DNA of 64,000 nucleotides, from assembly GCA_003260075.1 (NCBI GenBank), contig QLIY01000138.1, positions 48,633-112,632 on the forward strand. The letters run 5' to 3'. The notes beneath the pieces were generated by a model that saw only the letters and a program-made list of their open reading frames with translations, did no database searches and was not told where the DNA came from. The stretch comes from Phallusia mammillata (lineage: Eukaryota > Chordata > Ascidiacea > Phlebobranchia > Ascidiidae). This document shows, piece by piece, positions 46,879 to 58,652 of this stretch (its first letter is position 1; each line of letters starts with the position of its first letter). A program made the position numbers and the translations under genes.

Positions 46879-48850
46879 AATAAACATCCGGCAGTCTGGA
46901 GTATTTCCAGATGGCAAAGGTGCTTGGTGCAACAGGGACCTTCCTGCCGATACCACATTTCAAACATATGAAGGATTAATTCATTCAGAAAATGATTTTG
47001 ATGGAAGTGCAAAAGGATATCTTTGGGTGGTAAATGAACGTATTTTTAAATGACCTAACATTTAAACAGGATTCAAAGATGTTTCGTCAGTCTGTTGGTT
47101 TCAAGCTTATGATGAAACAATTAGAATCTGCTTGAAGTTTGAATTTGTCGTGATTCATCTGCCTTCTGGTCTAGACTTGTAGGTTGCCTTGCAGAAGATT
47201 TGTAAACTGGTTTAGTAGTCAGATAGTCTTAGGCAAGTTGGTGGCACATGGCTAAGGAAGTTATTTTTCCATTTCTTTGTTTAGGGGGGGGGGCATGGCT
47301 AAGGAAGTTATAGTTGGTGGCACATGGCTAAGGAAGTTATTTTTCCATTTCTTTGTTTATCATTTCTTCAACATTTTGGTGATAATTTAGGGGTGTTCAA
47401 AGTAGAATATTGAATCTTTTGGATTCGAATCCAGTCAGATGTTAGTTGGTCAAATGTTATTAGCCATACCATTGTGTTTAATTTAAACTTTATTCTTTTG
47501 CAAACCTTACAAATTTCATCCATGTTTGGGCAAACAGCATCGGTGGAAATAAAAGGATTAGGCTATATCTTGAGTTGGATTAAGGCTTAGTTTAATTTGT
47601 AAACAGGATACACATGTGAACTGACTTATTTTTAGATGTACGAGAAAGGAACATTTTCCCATTATATTGACGGAAGTGATGTTAGATACAGCAACTGGTT
47701 TCGATACATTAGGCTTGCAAGGTAGAACAAATACTGTTTAACTTTGGCATGAATATTATTTAGTAACAAAGTAATGCTTTACCTATTGTTCAAGGAAAGA
47801 AGAAGAACATAATGTTTCTGTTGTTCAACACATTAATCAATTAGATTTTCAATTGTGCAAACCGGTTAAAAAAGGTGATGAGTTGTTGGCTTGGTATGGA
47901 AAACATTATGCAGAACATCTTGGAATTTCGACTGAATAAAAACAAAAAATTGCTGAAAACGAAAAACTTTTAAAGCCACAAATTTGCTTGGGTACGTTGT
48001 TTATGGTAGCTGTTAAAAACTGAGGTTATGTAATGTAAAACATTTTGCTGGAAAAAATGAATATTTTGTCGTTTATAGCGCTTACAGCGATTTATTGCTA
48101 TTGCGCTAGTTCAAGGATTGTGACATGACAAAATATGTTTGTTTTGTTGTTTGTTTGTTTAACAGACGATTATTCTTCGTGCAAGAAATGCGACAAAATG
48201 TTCATCAACGATGTCGCTTTGAATAGACACATGAAGTGGAAACATCCCGATCGTTCGGTTGTGAAACGAGGGGGGGGGGTTATTCAACTGATTTAGTGGT
48301 GAACTTAAAAGTCCACGAACGGACGCACACAAATGAAAAACCTTTTCAATGCGAAATTTGCCAGAAAAAATTTTCACGTTTACACCACCTGAAGACACAC
48401 GCTCTAATCCACAGTGGTGTTAAACCTCACAAATGTAAAGTTTGTGGGAAATGTTTTACCCTGCTTGGCAACTTGCAAAGACATCATAAAACTGTCCATG
48501 AAAAGTCTTCGGAATATTTGTGTCAGATCTGTGGTGAAAAGTTTGGACGAGCTGATCAACTTAAAACCCACATTCGTATTCACACAGGTGAAAAACCTTA
48601 CTCATGTAAATATTGTGAGAAATGTTTTGGACGAGCTGGTAACCTTACAAAACACATTCGGATTCACACAGGTGAAAAACCTTACTCGTGTAAATATTGT
48701 GAGAAATGTTTTGGACAAGCTAGTGACCTTACAAAACACATTCGGATTCACACAGGTGAAAAACCTTACTCGTGTAAATATTGTGAGAAAAAGTTTAAGA
48801 ATTCCAGCCACGTTCAATCACACGAACGCACCCACAATAAAACCCACTGA
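44766..48850 (+). CDS. PRDM9-like PR/SET zinc-finger gene (assembled copy has a stop and poly-G breaks)
   Basis: Plus-strand exons in PRDM9 order. Probable exon 1: 44766-44807 ([14 protein letters not shown]). Possible exon: 45341-45458. Zinc-knuckle exon: 46135-46211 ([12 protein letters not shown]). PR/SET exons: 46878-47029 ([20 protein letters not shown]), 47636-47721 ([15 protein letters not shown]) and 47795-47991 ([18 protein letters not shown]). Last exon: 48166-48850 with one finger, one partial and six further C2H2 fingers. Splice phases fit across the three PR exons and into the finger exon. PR/SET domains of this type methylate histone H3; PRDM9 marks meiotic recombination sites. 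Odd points: TAA at 47937-47939 lies in frame after the PR domain where fragment copies read TCA; poly-G at 46791-46877 hides the start of the first PR exon, and at 48270-48279 removes half of finger 2. KRAB/SSXRD parts were not identified. Confidence 0.75.
46791..46877. other. Long poly-G tract at the start of the first PR/SET exon
   Basis: Eighty-seven G residues. Unlike most such tracts no flanking duplication is obvious; sequence encoding the segment between zinc knuckle and PR domain is probably missing. Confidence 0.8.
48515..48766 (+). repeat. 84-bp zinc-finger repeats
   Basis: Three fingers in exact 84-bp register start at 48515, 48599 and 48683; a fourth begins at 48767. The fingers at 48599 and 48683 differ at only four bases: a silent third-position change in the serine codon, and changes at 48633/48717, 48638/48722 and 48641/48725 that alter helix residues -1, 2 and 3. 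Confidence 0.9.
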
Positions 48851-50371
48851 ATATTTTTCATGCACATTTAAATCCGATTGTTTTTGTTTCTACAAAACTG
48901 TTTCAGACTAAACGTAACAAAACATTTCTAAGCATTGATTTTCTTCATTTGATTTTCTTCGTTTTTCTTCGAATCATATAAATTTGAAACCATGTCGCCT
49001 AAACTGAAAACACTTCATTAGGATTACAGTAAGCAGGGATTCGATTTTTGTTTGCCAATTCTTTTCGAATGATAATTGAAGAAAAAACAACCTTGGTCAG
49101 GTTTTATGTATGTCCTACACAACAAAACTTTTTATAAAACCTTGCTGACTTCCTAAGAAAACCAACTAATAATTTAAAAAAGAAAAACATAATAAACTGT
49201 AGAATAAAACACAAATTAATACTCGTTATAATATAACGGTTATATATTGTGTGTGCATGCCAGTGGTGTACATGAGCAGAGTACCGCAGTTTATGTTTTA
49301 TAACATTAACCAGATCCAGGGTCCATGTTGGTTTCATTCTTGTTATGTTTAAACATAAAAAAACACATGTTGACGTTCTTTACAAGATTTAATTATATTG
49401 ATAGTTGTGATTCGTTGAGTTGTTGGCTTGGTATGGGAAACAATATGCAGAACATCAAGGAATCTCCACTGAATCAAAAAGAATAATGCTAAAATAAGAA
49501 CAACATTGAGTTCATAAATTTACAACCCCAAAGTCCACATTTTAAAACACACTGATAAAAGATGTTTCATGGTCAATGATCTGAGAAGCTAAAATATTTA
49601 AAACCTTTAACCACTAAATGCATATTTGATTTTACATTCTTTCCAGATGTTTTTTTTTTGTATTATATTTTTGTAAAAACTTGTTAGCTTTTATGTATTT
49701 ACCTGATTTCATGTTCATTCGATGGTATTTGTGATGTGATTATTGTACATTGTCAGATTGTTTTTTTTATATTGTGCATCTTTACATGTAATGTGTTACA
49801 CCATTATGTTATAACTAAAAGTATCGGCTTGTGTTTACATTTTTTACTTGTTTATTAACATACTTTTTTTTCCAAATAACTAAAGATTGCTAAAATTTGG
49901 TAATTTTGGTGAAATTATTTGGCTTTTTGTGTTCGCACTGATCTTCACTGCTATGTTTTTTATTCAAATGCAGTAAAATTCTATTTCCAGACATGCAAAT
50001 GTAATTTTTGAAGTGTGTGACTGACTTGTGGTTGCTTGGCTGCAAATTTCATGAACTTGCACTCGATAACAAGCAATTCAAGAGTATATATGTCATGAGG
50101 AAACTTGAGCAACACAATTTAGACAAATCTTGTTTATTGCATAACCCGTACAATTACATTAAGATCTTTTGCCGAAAGCCTTTTAGGCAAAATCTTATTC
50201 TATTTAATTACATCATAAAGTTTGACAAATTAGTTGTCCAACTAACCTGATTTGCGTGTAACACAAAAATGATCACAAAACCAAACAATTCTGTTCGAAA
50301 CCTTTCCATAATTAACGTTTTGTCATAGAACTATATTAGTTTCAAATCTGAGCAAAAAATTAGCCTAAGAA
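48851..50371. other. Intergenic, with a PR/SET exon fragment
   Basis: No complete gene. Contains the fragment at 49411-49480. The stretch 50020-50240 recurs in diverged form at 55310-55530, showing that this spacer is part of the duplicated unit. Confidence 0.5.
49411..49480 (+). pseudogene. PR/SET C-terminal exon fragment
   Basis: Plus-strand match to the end of the exon at 47795-47991: LLAWYGKQYAEHQGISTES. It stands alone, without the upstream half. Here the codon after Glu is TCA, supporting the view that the TAA in the main gene is a recent change or error. Confidence 0.7.
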
Positions 50372-51797
50372 CTATTTTGCAAAATCAACTGATGTTTGTC
50401 CAGTTGGAGTAACAATCATTTCATTAACATTTACATGTGCTGGTGCAGATAACACATGGACAACTGTGTTTGCAATATCTTCAGCATTAAGGCAAGGATT
50501 TGTTCCATAAATTCTTTTTCCTTGTTCTTCTCCATAGGCCCTGCAAACCATATTGCATTCAAATTCTTTAAACACTAACACATTTAATAAATCAAACAAT
50601 GCTTCTTGAAGATTACAATAGTAGGTAAGTATTTCGAAAAAACTCTGGGGGGGGGGGGGCTCTTCTCCATAGGCCCTGCAAACCACATTGCATTCAAATT
50701 CTTTAAACACTAACACATTTAATAAATCAAACCATTCTTCTTGAAGATTACAATAGTAGGTAAGTATTTCGAAAAAACTCTGGGTACAAATGGTTTTTAA
50801 TGTGATTAAACTTAAGTTAATTGGCATTGGATAATCTGTATCTTCACCTTACCTGGATAATCATTTTTTTTTACCAAACAGGTTAACTGAAATTTACTGT
50901 GTTATTAACTGATTTACCTTTTCGCAAATTCTGTTGAGACCAGCCCAGGTGCAAGTAGGGTTGATCGAATGTGAGACTTCTCTGCATTTAATTCCATCCT
51001 TAAACCTTCAGTCAAAGCTCGACCTGCAAACTTTGATGCAGCATAAAGAGGTTTGTCTCCAACTTTGTAGCTGACTACACTGCCGAAATTGATAATGTGA
51101 CCATCATCAACACCGCCATGTTTCATTAATTTAACTGCTTCCCTCATGCAGATGCACATCCCAATCACATTGACATCAAATACTTGTTTCCAATCCTACA
51201 TACAAATGAAATCCATACAAATATTTCTACTTTAAGAAAAAAATTAAGCACTTGGGCCTTTAATGAGCATTTTGCTTGTTTATGATGATGTAATTAGCTT
51301 GATTATTGGAAGCAACAACAAAACAATGGCTAACAGGTTGTAAGTTTCATAACATCAACTTTGTTTGAGTCCTATCGTAAACAAACAAACTCATATTTAA
51401 GGTTGTTATTCTACAATTTAACCAATAAATTTAAGACTAAAACTACTAACTCCACAAAATCAAGAAAAAGATGTATCACCTGTGTGTTTCCTGTCAATAT
51501 GTGGCTGTTTTTGGCCATTGCAGCATTATTGATGCAGGCATGAAGTACTCCAAACTTTTGTCTGGTAAAATCAAACATTTTTAGGATATCCTGTTCTTTT
51601 GTGAGATCACATTTGTATGGAAAAACTTCTCCTGGGCCTTTGCTATTCAGTTCTAAAGCATTTTCATTGAGTTGTTCCAGATTCCTTGCACAAGGTACAA
51701 CCTTCATTCCATGTTCAACCAATTTCTGAACTATTGCCTTCCCTATCCCCACAGAACCTCCAGTTACTATGGCAACCTTGCCATTCCACCTTTCCAT
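50372..51797 (-). CDS. DHRS11-like: DHRS11-like short-chain dehydrogenase/reductase, copy 1
   Basis: Three minus-strand exons: 51480-51797 (318 nt), 50918-51195 (278 nt) and 50372-50540 (169 nt), 254 codons, close to the 260 residues of vertebrate DHRS11. Start MERWNGK matches the DHRS11 N-terminus. The NADP-binding motif TGGSVGIG is at about residues 12-19, NNAA at about 90, and the catalytic YxxxK as YAASK with GS upstream. The C-terminus AEDIANTVVHVLSAPAH is typical of the family. DHRS11 enzymes reduce ketosteroids and other carbonyls using NADPH in the cytosol; this copy's substrate is unknown. A poly-G join (50647-50659) in the intron has duplicated the 5' end of exon 3; the model uses the distal copy. 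No disabling change was seen. Confidence 0.85.
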
Positions 51798-52443
51798 AAT
51801 TTAGGCTTAATATATAGGTAATATTTTTCTAATAGCTACACAGAAGTTAATTCAATTTATTTTGTTTTAAGCTTTGCTGTAGATAACAAAATAAAGTGAT
51901 GCAACCATGAGCTTTTGCAAAGTTTAATTTTCACAATATTTAATGGCCATTAAACACTTCATTACAGCACATTGTTTCTCTACAGTTAAGCACATAAATG
52001 CTCCCTGCCATTTTTAACATGAACAGACTTTGTGCAAATATTTGTTTTGTCAGACTTTGCTGAGTAATGGTTTGCAAATCATGATGCTTCAATGAGGATT
52101 TTTTTGATTTTCTGCTAATGATGAATGTGGTTCATGCTTTTATCATCGGTACATAAAAAAGTTTATTTTGTTTCAATACATTTTTGTATTGCATGATAAT
52201 GTTTGTTTACATCCTGCATAATTTTGTTTACATTGATTCACATTTCGCACAATTTACATTTGTTCTTTCATTACTGCTTTTATTTTGATTTTGTGGACAT
52301 GCTTTGTCACAGCCTTTTACATACACATTTCAGTTAATTGCAATTTAAATGCATAAATTTGTTTCACAAAATGGATATGTGATTGACCATAATCTTGGTC
52401 ATAACAAATATATTTTACACTACAATAATCATAATGCTTGTTA
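51798..52443. other. Intergenic spacer, duplicated at 58904-59958
   Basis: Aligns by eye with the spacer upstream of DHRS11-like copy 2 (shared CACAGAAGTT, AGTTTAATTTTCACAATATT and GACTTTGCTGAGTAATG blocks). No gene. Confidence 0.6.
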
Positions 52444-52665
52444 TGCTGGCCTGATTAGAATTTCAGTAATTTTCATACATGCTGTTGTTCTGTTGCGATT
52501 TTACAGTTACACAGCGATACAACTTTAGTCGCAACAGTTCCAAGAAGAAAAACCTCTCATTGCACACATTTCTAGGTGTTGAAAATTTTGTCCCCAACCT
52601 CTTTCCACTCTTACATTCTGAAAAATTTTCTAGGGGTGATATGTTCCTCTCTAGAGCAAAAAAAA

Positions 52666-52744
<79 letters not shown>

Positions 52745-54707
52745 GTTGTAGAGCTTGGCAGGTGCGTTTGGAAACTAGTTTTAGGCCAACCAGTGTAAAG
52801 CACGAACATCAGCTGTAAATGCCTTCACCTTATCTGACGGTTTTTTGCTGGAAACCGGCATATTGTCTCCGAATTTTCTCCGAATTATACATACATACAT
52901 ACATACTTGTTGACCCGGTGATTGAACTTCGCATGTTTGTGACAAATTGTTCATTTGATTAAGAATGTGTTGTATGGGCAAACATGGCTGACCCTCGGTC
53001 TGTAATGAATTGAAGTAGGTAATTTCTGCAATAAAATGTCCTGAATCAGTTGAACGTATGGGTCATTTAAAGATCGTCTATCTTACCTTGTTGGGAGAAA
53101 GTCGTGTTTATATCATGCAACGGCGATATAACAGTACTTTTTGATACTTTCCAACACTTTCCTAATGCATATGCATTGTCGACAAGGCAGTTTTTTGGTT
53201 CTTTCAACATGCTGACGTAAAGTGTGTAGTTTTTACTCAGTGGTCATAAATGTGAGGATCATACAGTTGAGCAGGAACCTGCTGTGTCCTCTCTTGGTTG
53301 TTGAGTGACAGGTCGTTTGCCTAACGCAATATAGGTAGCCGAAAGACCTTTCTTTATCAATTTTTCCAAAGCTTTAACATTAGATTGTTTAGCCTTTATA
53401 GCTAGTGCATGCGCTTGTTAATCAATTCGAAGTTGTTTCTTCATTTGTTTCGTAAAATCACGTGATTTATTCAACGCTTTTACATGATTGGCATTAGCTG
53501 GACGTAAATGTGCTATTTCAGTATTTAGCCATTCTATTTCAGTTAATTTCGCATGTGCGGCGTCGCTTTTGTTTTTCGAAGCGTTTTCGACCGGGGTCGC
53601 TTGCACAATTACTTTAATTCACACAACAAATATTTGAACATTTGGTACACTGAACACGATAACAAAGATTAAGTCTGTCGAATTAGATCTTTGTGTGCTA
53701 ATATTAGTTTAAATAGAAGTTAAACTATTTTAGCAGAGCAATACCTCCAAATGCATACCATAATTTGCACACCACCATCTAATTTTTATACACAAGTTAT
53801 GATTCGACACACAGGGCAAAAATGCCAAATTTTATCTGATTACATAACTAATATGAAAACAATCCGTAATATTAACAACACATCTAAGATTATACCAGCA
53901 CAGGGCTTCAACAAGGGCTCAGCAAACTGTTAGTCTTTGCTTCAGTCCTAATATAACCTATACCAACCCTGAACATAAAACATCTGCCCCGATGCAGCTG
54001 AGGCGAGGCGCTAATAGGCCTCTCCCCAGTTTGCGTCGTAGGTTTCTTTTATACACTATAAAAAGAGAATACATGCGAATAAAAGTTGCGAGAAAATATA
54101 CATCAATCATTTATTTTTGAAATGCATGGTTCGAGTTTATTTAACAACGGAAATGAACATGACATCCTGCTTTCTGTCGGCAAAACATACAGCGTGCAAT
54201 TTCAAATGTGATCAAATTTCATAGGAAACGGGTATTAGTTTCTGTCTGTGTTGCAATCACACCATGTTGGATTTTGCAATATCACACTTAAATGGATTTG
54301 TTATTAACCGGATTCACCTTTGTCTGGCAAAAGTAGGTTAGCAAAGGTTAAATAACTTAGCAGTTAGTCCATGTAAAGAATAATAGTTTACCATGTTATA
54401 TTTCTGCATTTCTAAGACAACCGGTACCCACTTAGTACAGTACGTCTGTGACTACAAATCCAGGACAAATGTTTGTTGAGCGAATGTGTGATTTCTCAGC
54501 ACGTTCCATTCCTAGTTCTTCAGTCAGTGCATGAAGGGCAAATTTGGTTCCAGAGTAAATAGGTTTGTTGCCAATTGTGTGACCAGCTAAGCTTCCAATG
54601 TTGATAACGTGGCCATTAACCACACCACAGTTTTTCATCAGATTTACATTTCCGTGTGCGATTCCCGTGTACAAACACTTAATCCGATAACATTAAGATT
54701 AAACATG
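52444..54707 (-). pseudogene. DHRS11-like pseudogene remnant (exons 2 and 3 only)
   Basis: Exon 3 (52444-52620) is recognisable by its end (compare 59959-60115) but is split by about 50 bp that begins and ends with inverted TGTTGCGA/TCGCAACA, perhaps a tiny insertion. Exon 2 (54432-54707) keeps VNGHVINIGSLAGHTIG and YSGTK but has an extra A near its start (GGCAAATACATG), an insertion in the CTRES region and a lost codon (MERAEKSH for MELRAEKSH). No exon 1 with MERWNGK is found upstream. It corresponds by position to copy 3 in the neighbouring duplicated unit. Confidence 0.75.
52625..54431. other. Spacer between pseudogene exons, with long poly-G
   Basis: Holds a G run at 52666-52743, a TACA microsatellite at 52887-52906 and a short minus-strand Lys/Ala-rich ORF at 53418-53606 of no known family. 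Confidence 0.5.
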
Positions 54708-54763
54708 TATTTGCCAATCCTGAAATTGCTTTTTTATACTATTTTTACTTAATACTTTCATCA

Positions 54764-54910
54764 AGGGAAGAAGAAGAACGTAATGTTACTGTTTTTCAAC
54801 TTAATAAACAATTATCTTTTCAATTGTCCAAACCGCTTAAAAAAGGTATTGGGTTGGTATTGAAAACAATATGCAGAACATCAAGGAATATCGATTAAGA
54901 AAAAAAGAAA
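54764..54910 (+). pseudogene. PR/SET exon fragment in duplicated unit
   Basis: Plus-strand match to the PR/SET exon at 47795: REEERNVTVFQ, then LSKPLKKG-like sequence, a deletion where DELLAWYG was, and AEHQGI. Frameshifts show it is inactive. It stands at the border of the second duplicated unit. A further partial copy (CATTGTCCAAACCGCTTAAA) follows the poly-G at 55141-55150. Confidence 0.65.
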
Positions 54911-55647
54911 GATGCTTGCAGCATGCTACTTAGCCATTTATGCTTGTGGGCTCCGCTCTGTACTTTGATTACTCTTTGCCCCAAGGGTAATTTGTATCCT
55001 TGCATAGTTTAATTACAGTCCTTAGTTCAGCTTAAAATCTCTTTTTTTCTTGTATCTTTTCTCACCTGTAGTTTTCGCGTTTAGTTGACATGTTAACTTC
55101 TATTTTAGATTACACTTGACTCGTAGTTTCTTGGCTGCAAGGGGGGGGGGCATTGTCCAAACCGCTTAAAAAAGGTATTGGGTTGGTATTGAAAACATAG
55201 TTTAATTACAGTCCTTAGTTCAGCTTAAAATCTCTATTTTTCTTGTATCTTTTCTCACTTGTAGTTTTCGCGTTTAGTTGACATATTAACTTCTATTTTA
55301 GATTACACTTGACTCGTAGTTTCTTGGCTGCAAGTTTCGTAGACATTGTACTTAAACACAACCTTGGAATTATAAGGTATTTATGTTAAAAGAAACTTAG
55401 GCAACGCAATTGGGACAACATACAATTCAATCAAGATCTTAAGCCCAACGCTATTTAAGCGAAATCTTATTCTAATTGATTACATTATAACGCTTAACAA
55501 ACTACTTGTGCAACTGACCCGATTTGCCTGTTACACAAACATGATCACAAAACCAACAAAGTTTGTCAAAAAACTATATCAGTTTCAAATCTGAGCAAAG
55601 TGTTATTGCTGGTTTTTATTTTCGACAGAAAAAATTTGGCCTCTGAA
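54911..55647. other. Spacer of duplicated unit, with one poly-G join
   Basis: About 55020-55140 is repeated at 55200-55335 around the G run 55141-55150. From 55310 it parallels 50020 onward. Confidence 0.6.
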
Positions 55648-57006
55648 CTATTTTTGCTCGGTTGGAGTAACAATCATTTTATTAACATTGACATGTGATG
55701 GTGCTGATAGCACATGGACAATTGTGTTTGCAACATCTTCAGCATCAAGGCATGGATTTGTTCTATAAATTCTTTTCCCTTGCTCTTCACCGCAGGCCCT
55801 GCAAAACAAACAATACATATTGTGATTAAACGCTTAGTACAGAAAACTATTAAAAAAATCAATTATGAAATGCTAGTTGGAAAGACAAACAAATCGAACA
55901 ATGCTTCGTAAACATTACAATAGCATGTAAGCCAGTGGTGTGATTCGAATTTTTGTCAGCCAGTTATATCACAAAAGTCATATTTTTTAGCTGTTTCTGT
56001 TACAAAAAGTCCTTTGACAGTAACCAGTAATGCTAACTGGTTTGGTGATCTCATGAAATTTCATGAGACGGTTCTGTAGAACCGGTGCGAACTGGCTGAA
56101 TCCCGAAATTGCATGTATGTATATTGAATTCTTTAAAAAAGCCTTATTGTAAAAATCCACAAAATTGCATATGCAGCAAATTTTGGTTAAACCAGATTCG
56201 GTTATTCACTTAATTCAGGCAAAATTCGGGGTACAAATGATTTTTAATGTGATTAGGCCTAAACTTATCGCCATCGGTTAATCTGGATCTTCACCTAATC
56301 TGGGCAATTTTTTGGTGTGCAAACAGGTCCAGATTAACCATGGTTTACTGTGTTATAAACTATTTCACCTTTTTGCGAATTCTGTGGAAACCAGCCCAGG
56401 TGCAAGTAGAGTTGATCGGATGTGAGACTTCTCTGCGTTTAATTCCATCCTTAAGCCTTCTGTTAAAGCTCGAACAGCAAACTTTGATGCAGAATAAAGG
56501 GGTTTGTCTCCAACCTTGTATCCAACTACACTGCCTATATTGATAATGTGACCATCATCAACTCCGCCGTGTTTCATTAATTTGACTGCTTCCCTCATGC
56601 AGATGCACATCCCAATCACATTGACATTAAATATTTGTTTCCAGTCCTTCACAAAAATGAAATTTAGGCTACAGATACTAATAAATCCTCAAAATACTTA
56701 TAATAACTTGGGTCTCTAAGCAGCATTTTACTTGTATCATTCTCATTTATTTAGTTTGATTATTGGATGGAAACAAGTATAAAAAGCAAGGTATTACTTC
56801 CATAACATGAACTTTGTTGAAGTGAATCATAAACAAACAAACTCGTATTAAGAATGAAGTTTTACAGTTTGCCCAATAAAGTTAATGTTCAGAAAACAAA
56901 TCACAATCTTTAACCCAACAAATCAAAAGTCATACCTGTGTGTTTCCTGTCAAAATACGGGTGTTCTTTGCTATACCAGCATTGTTGATGCAAGCATGAA
57001 GCACAC

Positions 57007-58652
57007 TGTAGCGAGGTGTTTATTCGAGGTACATCGTAATAGAATGACACAACTGGGGGGGGGGCTGCCCAATAAAATTAATGTTCAAAAAACAAATCAC
57101 AATCTTTATCCCAACATATCAAAAAAGTCATACCTGTGTGTTTCCTGTCAAAATAGAATGACACAACTTGCGAATACGCCGCATAAGACGAGAGTCAGAG
57201 AAAGAAGGCAATCTGTCCGGTTCGCTGTAGTATGAACGCACACGATAACGGTAGTGAGAGAGGCCGCTACANNNNNNNNNNNNNNNNNNNNNNNNNNNNN
57301 NNNNNNNNNNNNNNNNNNNNNNNNNNNNNNNNNNNNNNNNNNNNNNNNNNNNNNNNNNNNNNNNNNNNNNNNNNNNNNNNNNNNNNNNNNNNNNNNNNNN
57401 NNNNNNNNNNNNNNNNNNNNNNNNNNNNNNNNNNNNNNNNNNNNNNNNNNNNNNNNNNNNNNNNNNNNNNNNNNNNNNNNNNNNNNNNNNNNNNNNNNNN
57501 NNNNNNNNNNNNNNNNNNNNNNNNNNNNNNNNNNNNNNNNNNNNNNNNNNNNNNNNNNNNNNNNNNNNNNNNNNNNNNNNNNNNNNNNNNNNNNNNNNNN
57601 NNNNNNNNNNNNNNNNNNNNNNNNNNNNNNNNNNNNNNNNNNNNNNNNNNNNNNNNNNNNNNNNNNNNNNNNNNNNNNNNNNNNNNNNNNNNNNNNNNNN
57701 NNNNNNNNNNNNNNNNNNNNNNNNNNNNNNNNNNNNNNNNNNNNNNNNNNNNNNNNNNNNNGATATGCTTGAACCTCCGGAGCGACCTGCGCAGCTGCCA
57801 GTGCCGAATAATCCAAGTCAAGTGGGAGTCGAACAGCATCAATGGAACCGCGGGAGAGCGCGTCGGCCACGTGGTTTTGTTTGCCTTCGATGTGGCGCAC
57901 ATCTGTGGTAAACTCAGAAATGGCGGTTAAATGACGTTGTTGGCGTGCTGACCACGGAGCGGACACTTTGGTGAAAGCAAAGGTCAGAGGCTTGTGATCG
58001 GTATAGGCGGTAAACACGCGACCTTCCAAAAAATAGCGAAAATGACGAATGGCGAGATGCAAAGCGAGCAGTTCCCTGTCAAAAGCGCTGTATTTGAGCT
58101 CCGGTGGTCGCAGGCGTTTGCTAAAAAATGCCAATGGTCGCCAGGCATTATTGATAAATTTCTGGAGAACAGCCCCGATGGAATGCTGTGATGCATCGCT
58201 AGTCACATCAGTCGGTGCATCAGGCAAGGGATGGTGCAACAGCGTGGCGTTCGCTAGGGCGGTTTTCTAGCAGGTCTATAAGACGATTGGCTGTGTCCTG
58301 ATCCAGAGCCGAAACGACATAATAGTACTTCGTTAGATCTCCTTAATGCTTTTTAGACCGAACTGTGCCTCCGCTTGCTGAAACCAAACTCGTGGCTGAG
58401 CTGTCCCAAACGTAGGTAACTTTACTGCTACTGCATTCTCTGAGTTTGTGGCTTCTGTCATATTGCAAAAATAACGTTTTTGCACGCTTGGGGTCACCAA
58501 ATGTAGCGAGGTGTTTATTCGAGGTACATCGTAATAGAATGACACAACTTGCGAATACGCCGCATAAGACGAGAGTCAGAGAAAGAAGGCAATCTGTCCG
58601 GTTTGCTGTAGTATGAACGCACACGATAACTGTAGTGAGAGAGGCCGCTACA
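57007..58652 (-). mobile_element. Ty3/Gypsy LTR retrotransposon, internally deleted
   Basis: The element lies on the minus strand. Its 5' LTR is 58502-58652 (151 bp, TGTAGCG...GCTACA); the other LTR is at 57007-57054 and 57159-57271, broken by an allele join. A primer-binding-like site TTTGGTGACCCCAAGC follows the 5' LTR. A gag-like start (KLPTFGTAQPRVWFQQAEAQF) is followed within 130 bp by the RNase H region: TDASQ-like TSDASQHSIGAVLQ, YSAFDRELLAL, YTDHKPL and VADALSRG. So protease, most of reverse transcriptase and probably integrase are missing, apart from what 490 N may hide. The 4-bp duplication ACAC flanks it. The LTRs differ at only a few positions, so the insertion looks young. Confidence 0.85.
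57272..57761. other. Assembly gap (490 N)
   Basis: Run of N inside the Gypsy element, between its RNase H region and the distal LTR. The orientation of homopolymer joins flips across this gap region. Confidence 1.

Noticed and set aside
48414-48911. 165-codon ORF in another frame of the zinc-finger exon
   Set aside because: A shadow of the repeated finger sequence; the C2H2 frame carries all the Cys and His ligands.
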